DNA from: Dysgonomonas gadei ATCC BAA-286
GTDB lineage: Bacteria > Bacteroidota > Bacteroidia > Bacteroidales > Dysgonomonadaceae
Assembly (NCBI RefSeq): GCF_000213555.1
Contig: NZ_GL891982.1
Coordinates: forward strand, 83,890 to 147,889
Direction of reading: 5' to 3'
Length of the DNA: 64,000 nucleotides
A program made the position numbers and the translations under genes. Positions 34,907-44,800 of this stretch are shown piece after piece (position 1 is the stretch's first letter; each line of letters begins with the position of its first letter). Under the pieces are notes generated by a model. That model was not told where the DNA came from. It made no database searches and saw only the letters and a list, made by a program, of their open reading frames with translations.

Positions 34907-35488
34907 TTATTTGATAACGTAAATTATACTTAAGCCGGCTTTTGTAGGGCCCCAGTAATCTCTCGTATCATCTTTTATTTTTGTCCCACACTTTTCACAC
35001 TTATATTTTTCGTAGTCCAGATGGGCATAACCGACTCCTATAGTAGCTTCTATACTCCAATGATTACTCAGTATCCAATGGTATCCGTACGAAATGCCCC
35101 CACCCCAAAGGTTACCCTCGTAGCGATATTCTTTTAATCCTAGTTGTTTAATACCGCCTACGCTATACTCACCATAGTGTCCATGTAAACCAAAGAAATG
35201 ACCATTGAAGCGTTCGCAAGGCCAATATCTTAATTCAGGTTGAACAAGCCAATGTTTTAGTTTTTTATCATCGGAAAACGTCCACGGATTATAATTACCG
35301 GATATATCTAATGTAAATTTAGTGGATAAGCCGAATTCAACACTCAGGTTCGGAGTAGTTGTAGCCCAGTACAAGGCATTTGTCTTCAAAGCAAAGGTAG
35401 GTAAATAAGCCTGCTTCCGTTCTTCTTGGGCGTGTACTATATTCACAAATGCAAGAACAATGCATGTTAAAAATAATCGTTTAATCAT
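34907..35488 (-). CDS. DUF3575 outer-membrane protein
   Basis: The 193-residue product has a signal peptide (ending NIVHAQ near 20) and the DUF3575 pattern: LKTNALYWATTTPNLSVEFG near 33-52, WLVQPELRYWPCERFNGHFF near 86-105, and repeated aromatic strands consistent with a small beta-barrel. Near the C terminus it has a CEKC pair (YKCEKCGTKIKDD), an unusual metal- or disulfide-type loop. It is the first gene of a two-gene operon with DUF3868, the usual order in fimbria-type loci. No partner pilin is present in the window. The 35489-35800 stretch before it has no recognisable gene. Confidence 0.82.
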   Translation of the reverse strand: MIKRLFLTCIVLAFVNIVHAQEERKQAYLPTFALKTNALYWATTTPNLSVEFGLSTKFTLDISGNYNPWTFSDDKKLKHWLVQPELRYWPCERFNGHFFGLHGHYGEYSVGGIKQLGLKEYRYEGNLWGGGISYGYHWILSNHWSIEATIGVGYAHLDYEKYKCEKCGTKIKDDTRDYWGPTKAGLSIIYVIK

Positions 35489-35807
35489 TATTTTGCTTTT
35501 TTCTCTTAAAAATTTGTCGTAATCTGTAAAATGAAACTTGAAATAAAAATTCCCGAATGAGCTGTTTTTCTTGCTTGTATATAAACAATAATTAAATCGG
35601 AAAAGTTTTGAGTAGTGTCCTTTTTACATATATTAACCTTACATATAAAGTTAATATGTAACGAAAGTCTGAGAGACCTATAAACGAATACAAATATTGG
35701 ATAGAAGACTTGGTGACCCAAATAAATAAAAGAGTAAATACAATTACTTTTATGTAAGAAACAGTAAGCCTTAGGCCTCCCCTTTGTATTATGTTCAATA
35801 AAAAAAC

Positions 35808-35957
35808 GACATTATGTCATAAAAAAAACAATAACAGTCAAACTCAAATACTAAAACAAAACATTATAAAACAAATATTTATCATCATAATTTGAGTTTT
35901 TAAAATATTTTAGCACAGACAACAACTGCCATTAAGTCATTTTGCATACTTTTTGCA
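35808..35957 (+). promoter_or_regulatory. Structured control region of hsp20
   Basis: Three elements lie upstream of hsp20. A palindrome GACATTATGTC is at 35808-35818. A 10-bp inverted pair, AAACTCAAAT at 35840-35849 and ATTTGAGTTT at 35890-35899, follows. A -24/-12-like TTGCAT-N5-TTGCA is at 35942-35957, resembling sigma-54 promoters (TGGCAC-N5-TTGCA). The leader would be about 60 bases. The proteins binding here are not known. Confidence 0.45.
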
Positions 35958-36013
35958 ATATACTTTACAGATACAAAAATGTATAACATAAAGACTAAAC
36001 TAAAATAAATTTA

Positions 36014-36019
36014 AGGAGG
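36014..36019 (+). promoter_or_regulatory. Strong Shine-Dalgarno sequence before hsp20
   Basis: AGGAGG lies 8 bases before the ATG, an almost perfect Shine-Dalgarno sequence. Other starts in this window lack one, as is usual in Bacteroidota. Confidence 0.7.
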
Positions 36020-36027
36020 ACTACATT

Positions 36028-36465
36028 ATGAGAAATCAACTTAGAAGGTACGACAGAAACGGAAGTTTTTTCCCTACATTCTTTTCTAATTACTTCAATG
36101 ATGAAGTATTGAATAGCTTGGGAAGTGCATATCTTCCGGCTACTAATATTTCGGAAAACGAAAAGGCTTTCAACATTGAATTATCTGTTCCGGGATTTGA
36201 CAAAGATGACATTAAAATAGAAATAGAAAAAGATGTGCTTAAAATTTCGGCTCAGAATGAAGTGAAAAATGAAGAAAAAGACGAAAACGAAAAAGTACTT
36301 CGCCGTGAATTCAAAAAATCTTCTTTTACTCGTAGCTTCACTATTCCGGAAGATATAGACACTGATAATATTTCAGCCGTACAAAAAGATGGAATTCTGC
36401 AAATTACACTACCGAAACAAGATAAGGCTATCGAAGAGAAGGTAAAAAAGATAGAAATACAATAA
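36028..36465 (+). CDS. Hsp20/alpha-crystallin small heat-shock protein
   Basis: This 145-residue cytoplasmic holdase binds unfolding proteins in large oligomers. The alpha-crystallin domain covers about 38-130: NISENEKAFNIELSVPGF near 40-57, DDIKIEIEKDVLKISAQNE near 60-78, a charged loop (KNEEKDENEK), FTRSFTIPEDIDT near 100-112 and DGILQITLPK near 122-131. The short C-terminal tail carries an I-x-I-type motif (KKIEIQ) for oligomer contacts. It is a single gene with a strong Shine-Dalgarno sequence and an elaborate upstream region, consistent with heat induction. A hairpin with T run follows. Confidence 0.93.
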   Translation: MRNQLRRYDRNGSFFPTFFSNYFNDEVLNSLGSAYLPATNISENEKAFNIELSVPGFDKDDIKIEIEKDVLKISAQNEVKNEEKDENEKVLRREFKKSSFTRSFTIPEDIDTDNISAVQKDGILQITLPKQDKAIEEKVKKIEIQ

Positions 36466-36500
36466 CTACATAGGTTTTAATTTAGGTTTTTAGGTGAATT

Positions 36501-36534
36501 AAAAAGGTTACTCAAATATTGGGTAGCCTTTTTT
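36501..36534 (+). terminator. Terminator of hsp20
   Basis: AAAAAGGTTACTC pairs (with G-T pairs) with GGGTAGCCTTTTT across AAATATT, followed by T residues. Confidence 0.75.
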
Positions 36535-36544
36535 GATTTTCACA

Positions 36545-36880
36545 CAATAAGTTTCTACCTATTCTTTTTAAAAAGTAACAAAGGTAACAAATATCATGTC
36601 TGTCCCTTCCACAGAAAGCAGTCGCAATACTACCCCATACGACAAACCTAAAAAAAGTAACACCTTCCGGTATAACGGATAACTCATATTTAATAATCAA
36701 TATATCAAAGACCGCTTAAATTTAACCTATATTCACAATATATAGTTAAAAGGTAACAGAAGTAACGGGAAACAATGAATAATTAAGAATGAATAATTAA
36801 GAATTATTTTGCAATGCTAAGTGGTACGAATCTCCTTCATTAAAAAGTAACAAAAGTAACAGGTCTTCGGCTATTCCTTT
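36545..36880 (-). repeat. Dispersed intergenic repeat, copy E (inverted)
   Basis: Read on the minus strand this block has the same words as copies B and D, in the opposite orientation: GTTACTTTTGTTACTTTTTAA near 36841-36861, AGGAGAT, TTAGCATTGCAAAATAATT, ATTCATTCTTAATTATTCA, CGTTACTTCTGTTACC and GTTACCTTTGTTACTTTTT near 36568-36587. It lies between hsp20 and the TonB receptor gene. The remaining 36881-37016 shows no gene. Confidence 0.75.
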
Positions 36881-37016
36881 TACCCTCTCATCAAACATAA
36901 AAACATCACGGATATTCGCTAATACCCGTAGATATAGATAAATATAATCTGTAATAATTATTTGTCCTCCGGAAATATATCCATAAATTTGTTATTTAAA
37001 AACCAAACGCTAAACA

Positions 37017-39428
37017 ATGGCTAAAAAACAATTCCTTTTATTACTCTTTTTAATTTCGGTTTCTTCCTATGCGCAGAAAGTAAAAATTGCAGGAATAGTT
37101 ACAGATAAGGATTTCCGTCCGCTGGAACAGGTGTCGGTATCACAACAAAATACAAGCAATGGTGTATATACAAATAACTACGGATTCTACGAACTGGAGG
37201 TATTGCCGGGTGATTCTGTCAAACTTATTTTCTCACTGATCGGCTACCGGAAGCACCTCTATGTCATACCTAAGTTGGCAAAAGATTTCAATCTGAGTGT
37301 TACACTGTACGAAGAAGATAATAGCCTGGCTCCTGTTACAGTGGAAGGTGAACGCATGGTTACGACCGTAATCGGACGAATCGACTATATAGCTGCCAGG
37401 CGCCCTTCAAACCCTTGGAATAGCATAGAGTCCCTCCTGGCCACTATGGGAGGAGTAAGCTCTACAAATGAGTTGAGTAACCAATATTCGGTACGTGGAG
37501 GAAACTTTGATGAAAACATTGTCTATGTAAACGGCATAGAGATATATCGCCCCCTGCTAGTACGGTCGGCGCAACAGGAAGGCCTGAGCTTTATCAATCC
37601 CAATATGGTACAGACGGTCGGCTTTTCTGCCGGAGGTTTCAGCGCCGAGTATGGAGATAAAATGTCGTCGGTACTGGATATTACCTATAAAAGGCCGCAG
37701 CGATTCGAAGGCGCTGTTTCGGCAGGACTGCTCGGTGGAGAGATATATGTAGGTAATTCCTCTGAAAAATTTTCACAGGTTACCAGCGTCAGGTATAAAA
37801 CATTGCGCTCCCTGTTGAGCACTACCGATACAAAAGCCGAGTATGACCCTTCTTTTCTCGACTTCCAGACATATATCACTTATAAACTGGGTTCTAAATG
37901 GGAAGCCGGTTTCTTAGGGAATTATTCCTATAATAAATATGAATTTACACCCGAAACCCGCGAAACATCATTTGGCACATTAACGTCTCCCCGTACATTT
38001 ACAGTCCATTTCAATGGATGGGAAAATGACAGCTTCCTTACTTATCAGGGGGCACTGACTTTAAGAGGGAAGGTCACAGACAATCTGAATATCGGGCTTA
38101 CAGCCTCCGCTTTTTCATCCGACGAACAGGAACGATACGACATAGACGGACGCTATCTTTTACAGGAGTCAAGTCTGACAGGCGATGATGAAAATATCGG
38201 GTCACAACTGGCTATAGGCACCTACCATGAACATGCGCGCAATAAGTTGAAGTCGGATGTATATACTTTCACTCATTCCGGCAATCTGAAGATAGACCGT
38301 AACATGCTGAAATGGAGTATCAGCTACCAAAAGGAAAAAATAAACGATAAGATAAAGGAATGGGAAATGCGCGACTCGGCAGGCTACTCCCTACCGAGTA
38401 CCGGAACCGATGTAAATGTATTTTCGAACCTGAAATCGGATAACAAAATCAACCCTACCCGTATTTCGGGATATATACAAGATACTTACAATTTCAGTAC
38501 AGATGCAGGCTTATTCATACTCAATGCAGGTGTGCGTGCCAGCTACTGGACTTTCAATGAAGAACTGATTGTAAGTCCGCGCGGAGCATTGGCTTTTGTG
38601 CCGGCAGGGCTGGATAATCTTTCGTTGCGGGTAGCGGGAGGAGTGTATTACCAGGCTCCTTTTTATAAAGAATTTCAGCGCATTGTTAATGTAGATGGTA
38701 ATAATGTCACAGAGCTGAATAAAGACATTAAGTCACAGAAGTCGATACATATTGTACTGGGTGCCGATTATTACTTCGGACGGGATATACAGAAGAATAT
38801 TCCCCCATTCAAATTATCAGGTGAAGTATATTACAAGAAATTATCCGACCTTGTACCGTATACTGTCAACAATGTAAAGATAAGATACACAGGCGAGAAC
38901 TCCTCCAAAGGTTATTCGATGGGAGCTGACGTAAAATTATACGGTGAATTTATTCCCGGGGCAGATAGTTGGATAAGCCTGTCGTTTATGAAGACCGAAC
39001 AGGATATAAACGGGATAAAAGTACCTCTGCCTACCGATCAGCGATTCAATTTCGCTCTCTTCTATCAGGACTATTTCCCAGGATATGAACGTTTAAAAAT
39101 GAGTCTGCGCGGTCTATGGTCGCAAGGGCTGCCCGTATCTGCGCCATACAAAGGCTATGAAACCGGATATTTCCGTACGCCTAATTATAAACGAATCGAC
39201 ATCGGCTTCTCATGGCTGATACTCGGTGAAGACTTTGCGATCCGCAACAGGAATTCATTCTGCAAAGCCTTTAAAAACATATGGCTGGGACTGGATGCGT
39301 TTAATATCTTCGACATGCAGAATACAAATACTTATTACTGGATAACAGATGTGAATAATCAACACCATGCCGTACCTAATTATTTGACGGGAAGACAACT
39401 GAATGTTAGGTTACTTGCAGAATTTTAA
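37017..39428 (+). CDS. TonB-dependent outer-membrane receptor
   Basis: The 803-residue receptor has a signal peptide (ending SSYAQ near 20), an N-terminal carboxypeptidase-D regulatory-like domain (VKIAGIVTDKDFRPLEQVSV near 22-41), a plug domain (about 105-225, YSVRGGNFDENIVYVNGIEI and GGFSAEYGDKMSSVLDI), and a beta-barrel to the C terminus, which ends in the usual aromatic (LAEF). It imports a ligand by the energy of TonB/ExbBD. No SusD partner gene lies beside it, and the plug lacks the long SusC extension, so it is more like a siderophore, cobalamin or other small-ligand receptor than a glycan importer. The ligand is unknown. Confidence 0.9.
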   Translation: MAKKQFLLLLFLISVSSYAQKVKIAGIVTDKDFRPLEQVSVSQQNTSNGVYTNNYGFYELEVLPGDSVKLIFSLIGYRKHLYVIPKLAKDFNLSVTLYEEDNSLAPVTVEGERMVTTVIGRIDYIAARRPSNPWNSIESLLATMGGVSSTNELSNQYSVRGGNFDENIVYVNGIEIYRPLLVRSAQQEGLSFINPNMVQTVGFSAGGFSAEYGDKMSSVLDITYKRPQRFEGAVSAGLLGGEIYVGNSSEKFSQVTSVRYKTLRSLLSTTDTKAEYDPSFLDFQTYITYKLGSKWEAGFLGNYSYNKYEFTPETRETSFGTLTSPRTFTVHFNGWENDSFLTYQGALTLRGKVTDNLNIGLTASAFSSDEQERYDIDGRYLLQESSLTGDDENIGSQLAIGTYHEHARNKLKSDVYTFTHSGNLKIDRNMLKWSISYQKEKINDKIKEWEMRDSAGYSLPSTGTDVNVFSNLKSDNKINPTRISGYIQDTYNFSTDAGLFILNAGVRASYWTFNEELIVSPRGALAFVPAGLDNLSLRVAGGVYYQAPFYKEFQRIVNVDGNNVTELNKDIKSQKSIHIVLGADYYFGRDIQKNIPPFKLSGEVYYKKLSDLVPYTVNNVKIRYTGENSSKGYSMGADVKLYGEFIPGADSWISLSFMKTEQDINGIKVPLPTDQRFNFALFYQDYFPGYERLKMSLRGLWSQGLPVSAPYKGYETGYFRTPNYKRIDIGFSWLILGEDFAIRNRNSFCKAFKNIWLGLDAFNIFDMQNTNTYYWITDVNNQHHAVPNYLTGRQLNVRLLAEF

Positions 39429-39432
39429 AAGC

Positions 39433-40320
39433 CTACTCCATTTCTATGGAACATTCGTTTATTACAGTTATATCGCCATTGGTAACGACCTTTTGCATAA
39501 TACTGTAAATAACCCAGCCCGAATCATGAAGGGCCGAATGAGTGGTGGTTTCATTCTCAAATTGCATATTCCGGACTGCTTCCGTATCAAAACTTTTACC
39601 AACCGATTCCGATAGCTTCTTTAAATACTCAAGTGTAGCCACCGTCAGTTGTTCTTTATCTATGCTTTGTACCGATTTCAGCAAATATTCTTCATCCGAC
39701 ATAATCTCTTCCAGTCCGAAATAAGTATTGGCTGTGAAGGGTTTAGAACCCAATACATTCGGCACCTCAATTTCACCCTCCATATAATCACCTAACTTAT
39801 ATGTAACACCGTGAAACATATGATATTGAACAATTTCGTTCACTCCTACCGACTCTATCGCCTCTTTAGTTGAAAAAGTTGATGTAATTTCTTTTTCCAA
39901 CTTATCCAGTGACTCATCACTCGTTTCTCCTTTTTTTAAACCTTGCAGAATACTGTTTGTCGTCCTGTTTACAAAATCCCTTATTTCTTCCCAGTTCAGA
40001 ACTTCCTCAAATTCGCCCAGTTCATTTGTTTTATATATTACTTTCAGGTCTTTATTTACATTATCCTTATAAAGCCACTGTATGCTATATGAATTTGCCG
40101 TAGAATCTAATACCGATAATTCCACATTATAAACTACAGAATCTGAAGAAATAATTTCTTCATTTTTCAACTGAGTCTTCTTGTTGATAACCTTATAATT
40201 GTGAGTCTCCCCTTTATCCCAGTAAGCTATGACTTGCACTGTAGAATCTTCCGGATTGATTTGTCCGAAAATAGTGGCACTGCTGAGCAACAAAAATATT
40301 AAAACCGAAAGTTTTTTCAT
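39433..40320 (-). CDS. Hypothetical secreted protein
   Basis: From the ATG at 40320 the 295-residue product begins with a signal peptide (MKKLSVLIFLLLSSATIFGQ). The mature part is rich in Glu, Ser and Lys, with VQVIAYWDKGETHNYKVINK near the start and a helical middle (RDFVNRTTNSILQGLKKG) before strands such as VVTNGDITVINECSIEME at the end. No family was recognised. A 28-residue longer frame exists (to 40404) but would hide the signal peptide, so the shorter start is chosen. The gene converges with the TonB receptor, four bases apart; this arrangement gives no functional link. Confidence 0.75.
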   Translation of the reverse strand: MKKLSVLIFLLLSSATIFGQINPEDSTVQVIAYWDKGETHNYKVINKKTQLKNEEIISSDSVVYNVELSVLDSTANSYSIQWLYKDNVNKDLKVIYKTNELGEFEEVLNWEEIRDFVNRTTNSILQGLKKGETSDESLDKLEKEITSTFSTKEAIESVGVNEIVQYHMFHGVTYKLGDYMEGEIEVPNVLGSKPFTANTYFGLEEIMSDEEYLLKSVQSIDKEQLTVATLEYLKKLSESVGKSFDTEAVRNMQFENETTTHSALHDSGWVIYSIMQKVVTNGDITVINECSIEME

Positions 40321-40463
40321 CCTTCTATTTTTTGATGGATAAAAGTAAATAAAAAGATCGGGGTTATTCCTTTTGATAAAATATATTGTATTGTCCGTGT
40401 CCATTTAGACTGTTTTTTTAACAACTTTAATAATTAAACTATTACATATTCTATCAAATGATA

Positions 40464-40471
40464 TACCTTTG
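40464..40471 (+). promoter_or_regulatory. -7 box for alcohol dehydrogenase gene
   Basis: TACCTTTG fits TAnnTTTG and lies 23 bp before the start codon. Confidence 0.6.
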
Positions 40472-40494
40472 TTCCAATTACAAAAGATACAATT

Positions 40495-41643
40495 ATGAAC
40501 AACTTCACTTATGCAAATCCCGTAAAAATCATATTCGGGAAAGATACAATCAAGGAAATAACAAACGAAATACCACAGGGTAGTAAAGTATTGATTACTT
40601 ATGGTGGCGGCAGTATCAAAAAGAACGGAGTATACGACCAGACTATGAAAGCCCTCAAAGGCTTTGAATGGTACGAATTCGCAGGAATAGAACCTAATCC
40701 GCATTATGAGACTTGCATGAAAGCCGTGGAATTCATTAAGGAAAAAGGGATCACCTTTCTTCTGTCCGTTGGTGGAGGCTCGGTGCTTGATGCTACAAAA
40801 TTTATTGCGGCGGCTGCCCTTTTCGAAGGCAGCGAACCTTGGGATATCCTGTCGAAAGGCAGTGAGATAAAAAAGGCGATGCCTTTTGCCGATATTATTA
40901 CTTTGCCGGCCACAGGCTCGGAAATGAATAATGGGGGTGTTATCACCCGTGTATCTACAGAGGAAAAGCTCGCCTTCTCTTCCGATTTCACCTATCCGTT
41001 ATTTTCTGTACTCGACCCTACAGTAACATTCAGTCTGCCTGTACGTCAGGTAGGGAACGGTGTTGTAGATGCATTTGTACATGTGATGGAGCAATATCTC
41101 ACATATAATGAGAGTAATTCCTTGCTCCAGGATAATATGGCCGAAGCCATCGTTAAAACACTGGTAGAAGAAGGTCCGAAAGCGTTGAGCGATCCCCATA
41201 ATTATGATGTACGCGCAAACCTGATGTGGGCATCAACATGGGCACTGAACGGATGGATAAACTGCGGTGTACCTCAGGACTGGGCTACACATATGATAGG
41301 CCATGAGATTACAGCATTCTACGGCTTAGACCATGCGCAAACATTAGCGATCGTATTGCCGGGAGTAATGACCGTGCTGAAAGAACAGAAGTCGAAGAAA
41401 ATAATCCGTCTTGGCCGCGAAGTATTCGGCATACAAGGTGACGGAGCTATAGAAAAGACAATAAAAGCTGTAGAAAATTTCTTTGAAACAATGGATGCTA
41501 AAACACATTTGTCCGATTATAACCTCGGTGACGAAGCTGTGGAAAAGGTAAGCAAACGACTTGCCGAACGTGGCTGGAAGTTAGGCGAATGCCATAATAT
41601 AACAGCCGATACAGTAAAAGAAATACTGACATTAAGAAAATAA
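40495..41643 (+). CDS. Iron-containing alcohol dehydrogenase (YqhD/BDH-like)
   Basis: The 382-residue enzyme belongs to the group III, metal-dependent alcohol dehydrogenases and probably reduces aldehydes with NADPH. The nucleotide-binding part includes YGGGSIKKNGVYDQ near 38-51 and GGGSVLDATKFIA near 93-105, LPATGSEMNNGGVI near 139, and the iron-binding segment with VVDAFVHVMEQYLT near 189-202 and HMIGHEITAFYGLDHAQ near 265-281 (metal His residues). Its start MNNFTYANPVKIIFGKDTI is the family N terminus. Length matches E. coli YqhD. It is a single gene with a promoter and terminator. Butanol dehydrogenase-type annotation is equally possible. Confidence 0.9.
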   Translation: MNNFTYANPVKIIFGKDTIKEITNEIPQGSKVLITYGGGSIKKNGVYDQTMKALKGFEWYEFAGIEPNPHYETCMKAVEFIKEKGITFLLSVGGGSVLDATKFIAAAALFEGSEPWDILSKGSEIKKAMPFADIITLPATGSEMNNGGVITRVSTEEKLAFSSDFTYPLFSVLDPTVTFSLPVRQVGNGVVDAFVHVMEQYLTYNESNSLLQDNMAEAIVKTLVEEGPKALSDPHNYDVRANLMWASTWALNGWINCGVPQDWATHMIGHEITAFYGLDHAQTLAIVLPGVMTVLKEQKSKKIIRLGREVFGIQGDGAIEKTIKAVENFFETMDAKTHLSDYNLGDEAVEKVSKRLAERGWKLGECHNITADTVKEILTLRK

Positions 41644-41663
41644 TATCGTATTTTATCCAGTAG

Positions 41664-41697
41664 AAAGAGTGAGAATTTATGGTTCTCGCTCTTTTAT
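41664..41697 (+). terminator. Terminator of alcohol dehydrogenase gene
   Basis: AAAGAGTGAGAA at 41664-41675 pairs with TTCTCGCTCTTT at 41683-41694 (one G-T pair), followed by TATTA. Confidence 0.8.
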
Positions 41698-41764
41698 TAT
41701 TGATTCAGCTGGTTAATTCAAATCAGAACTAAATATTGGTATAAAATTTGTGGTATGTTTTTAC

Positions 41765-41772
41765 TATTTTTG
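41765..41772 (+). promoter_or_regulatory. -7 box for mfd
   Basis: TATTTTTG fits TAnnTTTG. It lies inside the longest possible mfd reading frame and thus favours a start downstream, at 41802. Confidence 0.6.
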
Positions 41773-41801
41773 TATCCCGAAAATTAAATAAGTTTACTAC
41801 A

Positions 41802-44800
41802 TTGAAATTAGCTGCTTTACAAGAGGTTTTCGAGTCTCATAAAAACATATCTGCTGTTGTTAATATTTTGCCAAAGCATAAAAGTCTTTATGCAAAAGGA
41901 CTACAAGGCTCATCTGCTGCGATGTTTGCAGCAGCCATCTATCATAAAACGGACAACTGTTTCCTGTACATCCTGAACGACCTGGAAAGTGCAGGCTATT
42001 TTTATCACGACCTGATACAGATACTCGATACGGACAAAGTACTGTTCTTCCCGTCAGCATATAAACGTGCGATCAAATACGGACAGATAGATGCTGCAAA
42101 TGAAATACTTCGTACCGAAGTGATGGGTAAACTACAGACCGACAACAAGCATCTGATCATAATTACATATCCGGAAGCGCTCGCAGAGAAAGTTGTAGCA
42201 AAAAGTATCCTGGAAAAAAATACAATACACATCAATGCTAACGAAGAAGTAGACCGCAACTTTGTATCGGAAATGCTGGATAGCTTTGGATTCGAATATG
42301 TAGACTATGTTTATGAGCCGGGGCAGTATGCTATTCGCGGAAGTATTCTCGACGTATTTTCATTCTCTTACGAATTTCCGTACCGTATCGACTTTTTCGG
42401 CGATGAAGTGAATACAATACGCACATTCGATATAGAGACACAATTGTCAAAAGAGCGTTTGCAACAGATACAGATTATACCTGATATGCAAAAATCCGAC
42501 CTGGACAGGGACTCATTATTAAAACTGATTCCTAAAGACAGCATAATCGGATTCAAAGACTTTGCATGGGCCGAAGAAAAAGTAGAATCTGTCTACAATG
42601 ACTCTGCAATTCTCGACAATCCCGAATATGAAAAAGACATACAGAATAAATTATCCGACAGGGAAGAATATGCAAACCTGATAAACGGATTCAGACATAT
42701 TCATTTCGGAGCAAGAGCGGGCGGTATACCTGAAGCAACCATAGAGTTTGAGACAAACCTCCAACCACCCTTCCATAAAAACTTTGACCTGATAAGTGAG
42801 ACTTTCCACAAGGATATAGGGAAAGGCTTCAGAATATACATTCTGAGCGATAGTGAAAAGCAGCACAAGCGCCTGCAATCTATCTTCGAAGACAGGGGCG
42901 ACGATATTACCTTTATACCGGTAGAAAGGACATTATCGGAAGGGTTCAGTGACGAAACATTAAAAATATGCTGTTTTACGGACCACCAGTTATTCGACCG
43001 CTATCATAAATATAACCTGAAATCGGACAGGGTGCGTTCCGGTAAGTTTGCCCTATCACTCAAAGAACTGCAACAATTTCAGATAGGCGACTACATTGTT
43101 CATATCGACCACGGTGTAGGACAATTCGGCGGGCTTGTCCGCTCCGATATGAACGGGAAGATGCAGGAGCTTATCAAGCTGATATATCTCAACAACGATT
43201 CCATCTTTGTATCCCTGCATGCCCTGCATAAAATATCTAAATACAGAGGCAAAGAAGGCGAACCGCCTCGCATCAATAAACTGGGAACCGGCGCCTGGAA
43301 CAAGATAAAGGAAAAAACCAAAAGCAAAGTAAAAGATATTGCCCGCGACCTGATTCAATTATATGCTAAACGACGTCAGGAAGAAGGATTCAAGTTTTCT
43401 CCCGATTCATTCTTACAGCATGAATTGGAAGCATCCTTTATCTATGAGGATACTCCCGATCAGGTGAAAGCAACGGCCGACGTAAAGCAGGATATGGAAA
43501 ACAGTAAACCTATGGACCGGCTCATATGCGGAGATGTAGGTTTCGGTAAAACGGAAGTGGCTATCCGGGGGGCTTTCAAGGCTGTATCAGACAACAAACA
43601 AGTAGCTGTACTAGTACCCACTACCGTACTGGCGTATCAGCATTACCAGACATTCAGGGAACGGCTGAAGGATTTTCCGTGCCGTGTAGAATACATCAGC
43701 CGTGCTCGCAGTGCAAACCAGATAAAAGAAACTCTGAACGATCTGAAGGAGGGTAAGGTAGATGTACTGATAGGGACTCACCGCATAGTGAGTAAGGACA
43801 TACAGTTTAAAGACCTTGGACTACTGATAATAGACGAGGAACAAAAATTCGGAGTAGCAGTAAAAGAAAAGCTGAAACAGATGAAATCGAATGTGGATAC
43901 ACTCACGATGACAGCCACTCCTATTCCGCGTACACTACAGTTCTCGTTGATGGGTGCACGGGATTTATCTGCCATCACTACCCCACCGCCAAACCGCTAT
44001 CCTATTCAGACCGAAGTGCACACATTCGACCCGCATATCATACGCGAAGCCATAGAATTTGAAATGAGCCGCAATGGGCAGGTCTTCTTCATAAACAATC
44101 GTATAAAAAACATTTACGAACTGGAGGATATTATCCGCCGCGAAGTTCCTGATGCACGCGTAGTAGTCGGTCACGGACAAATGGACCCTGCCAAACTGGA
44201 ATCGGTAATTATAGATTTCGTAAACCATGAATATGATGTACTTATCGCCACATCTATCATAGAATCGGGAATAGACATACCGAATGCAAATACAATCATC
44301 GTAAACAATGCGCAGAACTTCGGGTTGAGCGATTTGCACCAGCTTCGCGGACGTGTGGGGCGAAGCAATAAAAAGGCTTTTGCATACCTCCTTGCTCCTC
44401 CCCTCCATACATTGACACCCGAAGCCAGAAGACGTTTACAGGCAATAGAGAACTTTTCGGAGCTTGGTCATGGCTTCCATATTGCGATGCAGGACCTGGA
44501 TATACGGGGTGCAGGAAATTTACTCGGAGCAGAGCAAAGCGGATTTATCGCCGATTTAGGATATGAGGTATATCAAAAAATATTGACAGAAGCGGTTAAT
44601 GAACTGAAAAATGATGAATTTGCTGACCTTTACCATGAAACTGATGGCGATGAAAAAATAGCCGGAGATAATTTTGTGGATGATGTACAGATAGAAAGCG
44701 ATCTGGAATTACTATTCCCTGCCACATATATTCCGAATGATTCGGAACGCATCACACTTTATCGCGAGTTGGATAATATGGAACGCGAAACAGACGTGCA

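Noticed and set aside
34896..35490. Fimbria operon around DUF3575/DUF3868
   Set aside because: No fimbrillin-like gene is present on either side; the label would rest on family association only.
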